From an uncultured Elusimicrobium sp. (lineage in GTDB: Bacteria > Elusimicrobiota > Elusimicrobia > Elusimicrobiales > Elusimicrobiaceae): 9,731 nt of DNA. The notes beneath the pieces were generated by a model. The model had not been told where the DNA came from, did not search any database, and was given only the letters and a program-made list of their open reading frames with translations. Where the stretch lies: the NCBI GenBank assembly GCA_902767385.1, contig CACXHA010000089.1, positions 1 through 9,731 of the forward strand, written 5' to 3'. The position numbers were made by a program, and so were the translations under genes. Shown here in pieces: positions 1 to 6,121 of the stretch (position 1 is its first letter; every line of letters begins with the position of its first letter).

Positions 1-1929
1 ATGCTGGTACTGCCCAACAGCGAGCCGTATGTGCTCTGTTCGGCTGATTTTACCATGGTTTCTTGTAACGATTTATTCTGCGATTTATGCCAACTTTCCG
101 AGCAAGAACTTATCGGTCAAAAGATTCAGTACATTATGGACGACGATTCCAAAGCTTCTTTTGAGGCCGACTTAGGTGTGCTAGCAAATACCGGGGTTCT
201 TTCCAACCGGGATTACTTTATTAACCCCGCCAGCGGCCTAGAAAAAGTGTCCGTACGTTTAACGGGTATTAAGGAAGAGGGTGGCCGCTACTTGTTTGTA
301 CTGCGCAACCGTACCGTCCACCTGCAACTGATGAAAGTGTTGGAGGAACGCTCGGCCCAATTAAATGCGTTGTTGGAATCCACCAACGGAATTGTGTTTT
401 CTGTACTGTTGCACCATGGGCATTTAGCCACGCTTGATAACGTAAGTCAGCATTTGTCCGAAAAGGTGGGATTTACCCAAGATGAGCTTATCCACATGCA
501 ACTCAAAGATTTGTTGGTGAGCAGTAAGACAGAAACCGTCGCACAGAAACTAACCAAAGCGCAAAAAGAGTTGGCTGCGCAAGGTAAGGCAGTTTTCTCC
601 AGCGCGGTGCGCCGCAAAGACGGCGAGCCGTTTGAAGCGCAACTGACGCTCACCACCTTGGATTTACCGGGTGCACCGGCGGTATTGGCGGTGTTGCGGG
701 ATATTTCGGCCGAACGGGATACGTGGTCACGCACGTCCAGCGAAGCGTTGGAGCTTAATAGCGTACGCGCCGCTCTGCCGGGCATCTATATTAAAATGAA
801 CAGTAGCGGCAAAGGGTTGGAAGTGTTTTCCAATTTGCCGTACTTAAATTCCAAACAGGCCGAAGAATTGTTTTTAGGCAAAACTCCCAAGCAATACTGG
901 GATAAACAAACCGCTCAGCGCGCGGTGCTTACCGTTAAGGAAGCATTGTCTATGAACGTGGCAACCGGGTTTGATTTGGAGTGGAAACTGGCCGATGCCA
1001 CCCGCTATTTTGAAGCCAGTATCACTCCAATTGCCGGGCGGGAAGAAGTAATTATGTGGCTTAAGGATACTTCGCAGGGTCACTCGCACGCCGCGCAAGT
1101 GCGCGAACTGTACCAAATTACCAGTCAACCGGGTTTATCCATTACCCAGCAAGTAGACAAAATTTTGGAATTTGGGCTTAAAGTATTCCGCGCGGACGTA
1201 GGGTTTGTGCTTCGGTTTGCTTCGCAGGAAGACAATTTTGAAACCCACCTGATGTACGTTACTCCCAACGAATTAGGACTTGAGCGCATGAGTGTCTTCC
1301 CCACGGACGAGTGTTTATACGGGGTTACTGACGGAAACGTGCTGTTATGGCCGGATTTGTCAGTTGCGGGGTGCAAAGATTGTTTGCACACCCAAAAAGG
1401 ATTAGGTGCTTTGGTGGCGGCCCCGCTTTTAGTGGGGGGGAGAGTGATGGGGGCACTTTGTTTTGCTGCCCAAAAACCGCGCCGCAGTTTTGATACCGGG
1501 ACCGAAGAACTGATGGGGCTACTTTCGCGCCTACTCGGGATGCGTATTGAGCTGCGCCAAACAGGCAAAATGCTAAGCGAAGCTTCCCGCGCGTTTGCCC
1601 GCACGTTAGAACACGTGGATAAACCGGCTGTGCTGATTGATTTAGATTATGAAGTTTCTTTTGTCAACCAGGCCTTACTTAACCTAGTGGACCTACGCGA
1701 GAAAAATCTGCTTGGCCGCAATTTCTTTAGCGAGGTAGTCCGTAACGAAGATTTTGCTAAACGCTCTTTCCAAGATGCGGCCCGTGAAGCCGACGGGCAA
1801 TCCTTTAACATCACGCTAGAGCTGCGTACCGCCCGGGGCAAGTACCAAGAACACACTTTTGAAGTGGTTGTTTGTAAAGACGACAACGGCGGTGTAGCCA
1901 GCTACGCATTGATTGAAGCAGAAAAATAG
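1..1929 (+). CDS. Multi-PAS/GAF sensory protein, probably 5'-truncated by the window edge
   Basis: A soluble, cytoplasmic-looking signal-sensing protein of at least 642 residues; I see no transmembrane segment. Domains in order: PAS about 5-105 (SADFTMVSCND core, then an ELIGQ-type turn); PAS about 118-240 (ALLESTNGIVFSV start, GFTQDELI, RRKDGEPF, VLRDISAERD end, a classic PAS/PAC finish); a degenerate PAS-like unit about 255-358; GAF about 365-520 with Cys438 and a C458-x2-C461 pair, reminiscent of Cys-bearing GAF domains in sensor kinases; and a last PAS about 535-640 (VLIDLDYEVSFVNQALL). The protein stops right after this PAS, with no HisKA, HATPase, GGDEF, EAL or HTH domain, so its output is unknown. 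It could act by protein-protein contact or sense for a kinase encoded elsewhere. Base 1 is an ATG, but the first PAS would be cut close to its edge, so the true start may lie upstream. Sensor family is confident; ligand and partner are not known. Confidence 0.8.
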   Translation: MLVLPNSEPYVLCSADFTMVSCNDLFCDLCQLSEQELIGQKIQYIMDDDSKASFEADLGVLANTGVLSNRDYFINPASGLEKVSVRLTGIKEEGGRYLFVLRNRTVHLQLMKVLEERSAQLNALLESTNGIVFSVLLHHGHLATLDNVSQHLSEKVGFTQDELIHMQLKDLLVSSKTETVAQKLTKAQKELAAQGKAVFSSAVRRKDGEPFEAQLTLTTLDLPGAPAVLAVLRDISAERDTWSRTSSEALELNSVRAALPGIYIKMNSSGKGLEVFSNLPYLNSKQAEELFLGKTPKQYWDKQTAQRAVLTVKEALSMNVATGFDLEWKLADATRYFEASITPIAGREEVIMWLKDTSQGHSHAAQVRELYQITSQPGLSITQQVDKILEFGLKVFRADVGFVLRFASQEDNFETHLMYVTPNELGLERMSVFPTDECLYGVTDGNVLLWPDLSVAGCKDCLHTQKGLGALVAAPLLVGGRVMGALCFAAQKPRRSFDTGTEELMGLLSRLLGMRIELRQTGKMLSEASRAFARTLEHVDKPAVLIDLDYEVSFVNQALLNLVDLREKNLLGRNFFSEVVRNEDFAKRSFQDAAREADGQSFNITLELRTARGKYQEHTFEVVVCKDDNGGVASYALIEAEK

Positions 1930-1983
1930 GTCCCACTATGTCTTAGGTCTTTTGGCCTATGGTGTGCTCTTATCCTTAAAAGT

Positions 1984-1989
1984 TATAAT
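1984..1989 (+). promoter_or_regulatory. Candidate -10 box for the exported-protein gene
   Basis: A perfect TATAAT lies only six bases upstream of the ATG at 1996. No convincing -35 hexamer exists 16-18 bases upstream (the aligned bases are GGTGTG), and no TGn extension is present. If used, transcription would begin at or within a base or two of the start codon, giving a leaderless message. This fits the absence of any Shine-Dalgarno sequence. The call rests on one hexamer and position only. Confidence 0.4.
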
Positions 1990-1995
1990 TTAAAC

Positions 1996-3369
1996 ATGGA
2001 CTTAAAACGCATATTTCTTATTGTATTAGGGGTGTTAGTCGCTGTGCCTTCTTGCGCCCAAAACAAGGTCAAAAACTTGGCCAAAGCGTTGGACGTAGCC
2101 GTCAGCCGCCAAGCGGCTAAACAACTGCCCGGTAAAGTAATTACCACCCGCATGGGGTCTTATTTTTATCATCCGGTGTTTGGATATATTCCGTCCCCCA
2201 ATGCTTCGCGAATCTATCCAAATATGCACTTCGCCGCCAAGCAAACGCTTCCCAAAGACGATGACGCCCTTATTCAAAGAGCTCCGTTTTTTGAACACCA
2301 AATTTACAAAACGGTTATTGGACGCAAACAGGCCTTTGAATTTGGAGGAGATATTGACTTGGTCACCATTACGCAAGCCGGTTATTTGTGGCGGGTAGCC
2401 CACCCGGATAAATCCCTCAAAGAGAATCCTTATCTTTACGACTGGGCGCAACTGCATGTAAAACAGGCCGTGGAGGAAAGTCCGTTTCATGAAGAAAGGA
2501 CTCTGTGGGAATTTCCCAATTATTTGCTTTTAAAGCATTTGATGCGAGACCGTTTTACGCCTACCAGTTATGCTCAGTTATATGAGCTTACTTCCGTTTA
2601 TCCCAAACATATTACGCTGGGTAACTATGGGTTTCCGGTTAAAACGGACGATGATGACTATGCCAATTTGTTGGACGCGTATTTAATGCTTTCCAACCCT
2701 CAGGAAATGGGGGGCTATAACACGTACGGTCAATATACTCCATTTATACTCACTAAAGAAGAACACGCCGCGGCTGATAAACTCTTGGCCTTGCGCATGG
2801 CAGGGGAACAATTACCCCAAAACCCAACTGCGCGCGAGCTCTTAGAACTGGCTTACAACCGCTTGGAAACACATACGGCTCCCTATTCGCAAATAGATGA
2901 AAATGCGGAATCCGGTATTTATAAAGCTTATCCCGGTTACAAAAACACCCAACTTTACCGCACGATTAAGGGAGTGCTTAAAAATCAAATTCCGTTAGAG
3001 AGTTACCACCAAGGTTATTATACGTTGGAAAACGTGGATATGACGCATTTAATTGTACTGGATGCGGTCATGGGCGGCGTGGACACGCAAAATCTAATGG
3101 AAGTACGCCGTGCCTTGAGTGCTTTTGAAAAACTCTGTGCGGATGTCCACCCCAAGGACGCTGACGCCATTTCTCATTTATTCATCCTGCGGAAAAACTT
3201 ACGCATCGTATTTGATGAGCTTATTGATTTTGCAGAAAAAACACAAATTGATTGGACAGTCGGGCAAGACCCACAATGGCAAAAGGCCGAATTGGCTAGT
3301 TATGCCTGGTCTTTGTTGGAAGGGAACGATTTGTACAATCTGGTGGGCCGCAACTGGAAACGCGATTAA
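1996..3369 (+). CDS. Unrecognised exported protein or lipoprotein
   Basis: A 457-residue protein of no family I recognise. The N-terminus is a signal peptide: Lys/Arg at 4-5, hydrophobic residues about 6-18, then VPSC-A-Q at 17-22. Cys20 could be the lipidated residue of a weak lipobox (V-P-S-C), or signal peptidase I could cut after Ala21. The start is therefore well placed even though no Shine-Dalgarno precedes it. The mature part is rich in Tyr, Leu and charged residues, has an acidic run (DDDD) near residues 217-220, and looks mainly helical in its C-terminal half (for example LLELAYNRLETH and the last 90 residues). No further membrane segment or catalytic motif is obvious. It starts 66 bases after the PAS/GAF gene and is followed by a terminator, so it is probably the last gene of its transcript or monocistronic. 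Likely periplasmic or membrane-anchored and lineage-restricted; function unknown. Confidence 0.75.
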   Translation: MDLKRIFLIVLGVLVAVPSCAQNKVKNLAKALDVAVSRQAAKQLPGKVITTRMGSYFYHPVFGYIPSPNASRIYPNMHFAAKQTLPKDDDALIQRAPFFEHQIYKTVIGRKQAFEFGGDIDLVTITQAGYLWRVAHPDKSLKENPYLYDWAQLHVKQAVEESPFHEERTLWEFPNYLLLKHLMRDRFTPTSYAQLYELTSVYPKHITLGNYGFPVKTDDDDYANLLDAYLMLSNPQEMGGYNTYGQYTPFILTKEEHAAADKLLALRMAGEQLPQNPTARELLELAYNRLETHTAPYSQIDENAESGIYKAYPGYKNTQLYRTIKGVLKNQIPLESYHQGYYTLENVDMTHLIVLDAVMGGVDTQNLMEVRRALSAFEKLCADVHPKDADAISHLFILRKNLRIVFDELIDFAEKTQIDWTVGQDPQWQKAELASYAWSLLEGNDLYNLVGRNWKRD

Positions 3370-3378
3370 AATTTAATT

Positions 3379-3408
3379 GCCCCGCACGATTTATGCGGGG
3401 TTCATTTT
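3379..3408 (+). terminator. Rho-independent terminator after the exported-protein gene
   Basis: CCCCGCA (3380-3386) pairs perfectly with TGCGGGG (3394-3400) around a 7-base loop, followed by TTCATTTT. It starts about ten bases past the stop codon at 3369. The GC-rich stem plus T-rich tail is a standard intrinsic terminator, and it separates this gene from the lon promoter. Confidence 0.85.
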
Positions 3409-3417
3409 GCTTTATAA

Positions 3418-3444
3418 TTAGCAGACAAATAAAATAGTTGCTAA
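3418..3444 (+). promoter_or_regulatory. CIRCE-like inverted repeat upstream of lon (possible HrcA operator)
   Basis: TTAGCA (3418-3423) and TGCTAA (3439-3444) are perfect inverted hexamers spaced by exactly 15 bases; the arms extend to AATTAGCA/TGCTAATT (3416-3423 and 3439-3446). The HrcA operator CIRCE has consensus TTAGCACTC-N9-GAGTGCTAA, also 27 bases with the same outer hexamers. Here the inner triplets diverge (GAC and AGT in place of CTC and GAG), giving 13 of 18 consensus bases. The right arm overlaps the -35 box of the lon promoter, as expected for a repressor site. What is seen is the inverted repeat and its geometry; HrcA binding is inference. Confidence 0.4.
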
Positions 3445-3466
3445 TTTTGAAAGAATTTGCTACAAT
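3438..3466 (+). promoter_or_regulatory. Sigma70-type promoter of lon
   Basis: A -35 box TTGCTA (3438-3443) and a -10 box TACAAT (3461-3466) are separated by exactly 17 bases. They match the consensus at 4/6 and 5/6. Transcription would start near 3473, giving a leader of about 70 bases before the lon ATG. The promoter lies just after the preceding gene's terminator, so lon is probably transcribed independently. Confidence 0.65.
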
Positions 3467-3474
3467 AACCTCAT

Positions 3475-3513
3475 ACGGCCGGGTATTGCCGTCAAAAAAA
3501 GTGTAATATCCGG
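3475..3513 (+). promoter_or_regulatory. Foldable 5' leader of lon mRNA
   Basis: CCGGGTATT (3479-3487) can pair with AATATCCGG (3505-3513), nine base pairs with one G-U, around a 17-base loop containing seven A residues. A competing small hairpin, ACGGC (3475-3479) with GCCGT (3488-3492), uses overlapping bases. The predicted transcription start is at the base of these structures. They could be a 5' stabilising hairpin or a switch. No known riboswitch class is recognised, and neither fold covers the ribosome-binding site at 3532-3538. Confidence 0.35.
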
Positions 3514-3531
3514 ACCAACGATTTATAAGTT

Positions 3532-3538
3532 AGGGGGG
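3532..3538 (+). promoter_or_regulatory. Ribosome-binding site of lon
   Basis: AGGGGGG lies four bases before the ATG at 3543. It is G-rich and closer to the start than the usual 5-9 bases, but it is the only purine-rich element there. It supports ATG 3543, which also places the N-terminal LPTVVPVVTIRDVV segment where Lon proteins normally begin. Confidence 0.6.
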
Positions 3539-3542
3539 TTTT

Positions 3543-6017
3543 ATGGAAGAAATTAAAAAACTGACACTTTCGCTACCTACCGTAGTACCGGTGGTAACGA
3601 TTCGCGATGTGGTGATGTTCCCGGGGATGAGTTTGCCCTTATCTGTGGACCGCGAGAAGTCCATTAACGCCGTAGAACACGCCTTGCGCACGCCGGGCAA
3701 TTACATTTTAGCTATTTCCCAAAAAGAGGCAGAAAACGAAGATCCCAAAGAGAAAGACCTCTATCATTTTGGCGTTATTTGCCAAATCACCCAAAATCTG
3801 CGCTTGCCTAATGGTTCCTTAAAAGTATTTTTGCAAGGGTTGGCCCGCGCCCGTGTCATTAAGTTGGACGTGAACCCCGGCCCCAATGCCTGGTTTGCCC
3901 AAGTGGAATATATTGAGGAAGAGGACGATAATTCCCCGGTGGTCCAGGCCCTCATGCGTCAAGTGCTTGACGAGTTTGACAAATATGCCCGCATCTCGCA
4001 CCGGGTGGCGGTGGAAGGCGTATCTTTCCTGCGCCAAATTACCGACCCGGCTAAACTAGCCGATACGATTGCCTCTAATATGCTTGTCAAAACGGCGCAA
4101 CGCCAAGAAATTTTGGAAGCGGTTAAAATCAAAGACCGGCTAGAAAAAATCCTAAAGCTCATTACGTCGGAAATTCAAATTATTGATATTGAAAATAAAA
4201 TTCATAATAAAGTTCGCGCGCAAATGGATAAAAATCAAAAAGAGTATTACTTAAATGAGCAAATGAAGGCGATTCAAAAAGAGCTGAGCCAAAAGGACGA
4301 TTTCCAAAAAGAATTAGACGCTATGCGCGCCAAAATTAAGAAAAACGGCCTGCCGCCTCACGCCGCCGAAGAAGCCAATAAAGAGCTGGACCGCTTGTCC
4401 AAAATGCAGCCTTTCTCGCCCGAGGCCACCGTTTCGCGTACGTATTTGGATTGGCTACTCAATATGCCGTGGAATAAAACCACCACCGACGTATTGGACC
4501 TAAAAAAAGCGCGTCAAATTTTAGACGAAGACCACTACGGCCTTACCAAACCCAAAGAGCGCGTGCTGGAGTATTTAGCCGTTAATAAATTAACAGGCGC
4601 TTTGCGTGGCCCGGTGCTCTGTTTTGCCGGTGCTCCCGGGGTGGGGAAAACCTCGCTAGCCAAATCTATTGCGCGTGCCATCGGGCGCAAATTTGTGCGT
4701 ATGAGTTTAGGCGGCGTGCGGGACGAAAGCGAAATTCGTGGTCACCGTCGCACGTATATCGGCTCTATGCCCGGGCGCATTATCCAGGGGATTAGCAAAG
4801 CCAAAAGTTCTAACCCCGTTTTCCTGTTGGACGAAATTGACAAAATGGGGTCGGATTGGCGCGGAGACCCGGCCGCCGCTTTGTTGGAATTGTTAGACCC
4901 GGAGCAAAACAAAGAATTTACCGACCACTTTTTAGACGTGCCGTTTGATGTGTCTAAAGTAATGTTTATTACAACGGCCAACTCGCTCTCGTCTATCCCG
5001 GTTACGTTGCGTGACCGCTTGGAAATCATTGATTTTGACGGGTATACCGAGTATGAAAAACACGACATTGTGAGCAATTATCTGCTGCCCAAGCAACTCA
5101 AAATGCACGGCCTTAAAAAAGGGCAGCTGGAAATTGACAAAGACGCCGTTTCCCTCTTAATGCGAGACTATGTGCGCGAAGCCGGCGTGCGTAATTTGGA
5201 GCGCGAGATCGGCTCTTTGTGCCGCAAGGCCGCGCGCAAAGTGGTGGAAGGTGCCAAAAAAGTGCACGTGACCAAGGCCAATCTGCACGAGTTTTTGGGC
5301 GTACCCAAATACTCCAACTTTGCCACCGAAGATAATGGCGTCGGTATTGCCACTGGGCTTGCGTGGACAAGCGTGGGCGGCGAAACGCTGACCATTGAAG
5401 CCACTAAACTGCCCGGCAAAGGCGCGCTTATTTTAACGGGTATGCTGGGCAACGTGATGAAGGAATCGGTGCGTGCCGCGCTTACGTATGTGCAAAGCCG
5501 CGGCTACGGCAAAGAGACCGATTTTCACAAAACCGATTTTCATATCCACTTCCCCGAAGGGGCTATCCCCAAGGACGGCCCGTCCGCCGGCGGCGTGATT
5601 ACCACCGCACTAACCAGTTTGCTGACCGGATTGCCTGTAAAGAAAAAACTGGCTATGACGGGCGAAGTCACCATTACCGGGCGTATTTTGCCGGTGGGGG
5701 GAATCAAAGAGAAATTCTTAGCCGCTTACCGCGAAGGGGTCAAAACCATTTTGTATCCGCACACTAACCAAAAAGATGTGAGCGAAATCCCGGAACGCGT
5801 GCGCAAAGAGATGACGTTAATTCCCGTCAAGCACATGGACGAAGTGTTACCTTTGGCTTTGGAAGGTTGGAAGGAATTTGCCGCCAAGTTAGCTAAAGAA
5901 ACTAAAAAAGGAAAAGCCACCAAAGCGGCTAAAGCTCCGGCAAAAAAATCCGTTAAAAAAGCGGTTAAAAAAGTTACCAAAAAGCCCGCAAAAAAAACTT
6001 TTAAAAAACGCAAATGA
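3543..6017 (+). CDS. lon: ATP-dependent Lon protease with lysine-rich C-terminal tail
   Basis: A complete cytoplasmic AAA+ serine protease (824 aa; E. coli Lon is 784) that unfolds and degrades damaged and selected regulatory proteins as a homohexamer. Substrate-recognition LAN domain about 10-205 (VVPVVTIRDVVMFPGM), then a coiled helical region about 205-310 (EYYLNEQMKAIQKEL, a Lon signature). The AAA+ module has Walker A GAPGVGKT at 363-370 (Lys369) and Walker B VFLLDEID at 426-433 (Asp430, Glu431). The protease domain about 600-785 has the catalytic Ser681 in KDGPSAGG and Lys724 in GGIKEK, spaced 43 residues as in E. coli (Ser679/Lys722). All key residues are present, so it should be active. 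After the normal end near 784 there is a 40-residue tail with 19 Lys and one Arg, resembling histone H1 or HU-type tails. It has its own promoter, CIRCE-like operator and foldable leader, suggesting stress control. Confidence 0.98.
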   Translation: MEEIKKLTLSLPTVVPVVTIRDVVMFPGMSLPLSVDREKSINAVEHALRTPGNYILAISQKEAENEDPKEKDLYHFGVICQITQNLRLPNGSLKVFLQGLARARVIKLDVNPGPNAWFAQVEYIEEEDDNSPVVQALMRQVLDEFDKYARISHRVAVEGVSFLRQITDPAKLADTIASNMLVKTAQRQEILEAVKIKDRLEKILKLITSEIQIIDIENKIHNKVRAQMDKNQKEYYLNEQMKAIQKELSQKDDFQKELDAMRAKIKKNGLPPHAAEEANKELDRLSKMQPFSPEATVSRTYLDWLLNMPWNKTTTDVLDLKKARQILDEDHYGLTKPKERVLEYLAVNKLTGALRGPVLCFAGAPGVGKTSLAKSIARAIGRKFVRMSLGGVRDESEIRGHRRTYIGSMPGRIIQGISKAKSSNPVFLLDEIDKMGSDWRGDPAAALLELLDPEQNKEFTDHFLDVPFDVSKVMFITTANSLSSIPVTLRDRLEIIDFDGYTEYEKHDIVSNYLLPKQLKMHGLKKGQLEIDKDAVSLLMRDYVREAGVRNLEREIGSLCRKAARKVVEGAKKVHVTKANLHEFLGVPKYSNFATEDNGVGIATGLAWTSVGGETLTIEATKLPGKGALILTGMLGNVMKESVRAALTYVQSRGYGKETDFHKTDFHIHFPEGAIPKDGPSAGGVITTALTSLLTGLPVKKKLAMTGEVTITGRILPVGGIKEKFLAAYREGVKTILYPHTNQKDVSEIPERVRKEMTLIPVKHMDEVLPLALEGWKEFAAKLAKETKKGKATKAAKAPAKKSVKKAVKKVTKKPAKKTFKKRK
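5895..6014 (+). other. Lysine-rich C-terminal extension of Lon
   Basis: Codons 785-824 encode 19 Lys and one Arg in 40 residues, arranged as KK pairs separated by Ala, Val, Thr, Ser or Pro (for example KKAVKKVTKK). This is absent from E. coli Lon and resembles histone H1-like and bacterial nucleoid-protein tails. Lon from several bacteria is known to bind DNA through its body; a tail of this type could strengthen nucleic-acid or polyphosphate binding. That role is inference. Confidence 0.8.
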
Positions 6018-6018
6018 G

Positions 6019-6072
6019 CCAAAACATTTGTCCCCCTTGTGAGGAAAATGTCCCGCCAGGGACAAAAGAGGG
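6019..6072 (+). repeat. 54-bp repeat, copy 1 (directly after lon)
   Basis: Begins two bases after the lon stop codon and matches 6142-6195 at 51 of 54 positions. It contains TTTGTCCC (6027-6034) and its inverse GGGACAAA (6059-6066), plus a second TGTCCC (6049-6054) that can pair with GGGACA (6059-6064) around a 4-base loop. The three differences from copy 2 lie in the spacer or loops (GAGG versus GGGG, and GCC versus ACT), leaving the TGTCCC/GGGACA stem intact. Confidence 0.9.
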
Positions 6073-6080
6073 GCTTTTTT
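6033..6080 (+). terminator. Probable lon terminator built from repeat copy 1
   Basis: CCCCTT (6033-6038) can pair with GAGGGG (6068-6073), enclosing the inner hairpin TGTCCC-gcca-GGGACA (6049-6064). The outer stem is followed at once by C and six T residues (6075-6080). The interrupted stem is less regular than the terminators at 3379 and 8111, but the position just after lon and the T run support the call. Confidence 0.6.
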
Positions 6081-6084
6081 AAAT

Positions 6085-6114
6085 TTGGTTTTTGTTAGGT
6101 ACCTAACATATAAA
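6085..6114 (+). promoter_or_regulatory. Candidate promoter with a palindromic operator for the DUF559 gene
   Basis: TATAAA (6109-6114) is a possible -10 box, with a weak TTGGTT (6085-6090) 18 bases upstream. Between them lies the perfect 14-bp palindrome GTTAGGTACCTAAC (6094-6107), in the usual place for a repressor operator. The -10 box ends seven bases before ATG 6122, so the transcript would be leaderless or nearly so. The palindrome is certain; promoter activity is inference. Confidence 0.35.
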
Positions 6115-6121
6115 TAGCACA

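Noticed and set aside
1434..1440. Seven-G run in the PAS/GAF gene (and another at 7623-7629) as phase-variation tracts
   Set aside because: Runs of seven G are short for phase variation, both reading frames are intact and the codons fit the protein families or flanking protein; no supporting variants can be seen here.
1944..1959. Small hairpin (TAGGTC-TTTT-GGCCTA) as a terminator of the PAS/GAF gene
   Set aside because: The stem is only six pairs including a G-U, and no T tract follows; it is weaker than the clear terminators elsewhere in the window.
2035..2490. Minus-strand 151-codon open frame opposite the exported-protein gene
   Set aside because: It lies wholly within a gene with a clear signal peptide, has no recognisable motif or ribosome-binding site, and looks like an antisense shadow.
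3447..3466. TTGAAA at 3447-3452 as the lon -35 box
   Set aside because: It is only eight bases from the -10 box TACAAT. TTGCTA at 3438-3443 gives the proper 17-base spacing.
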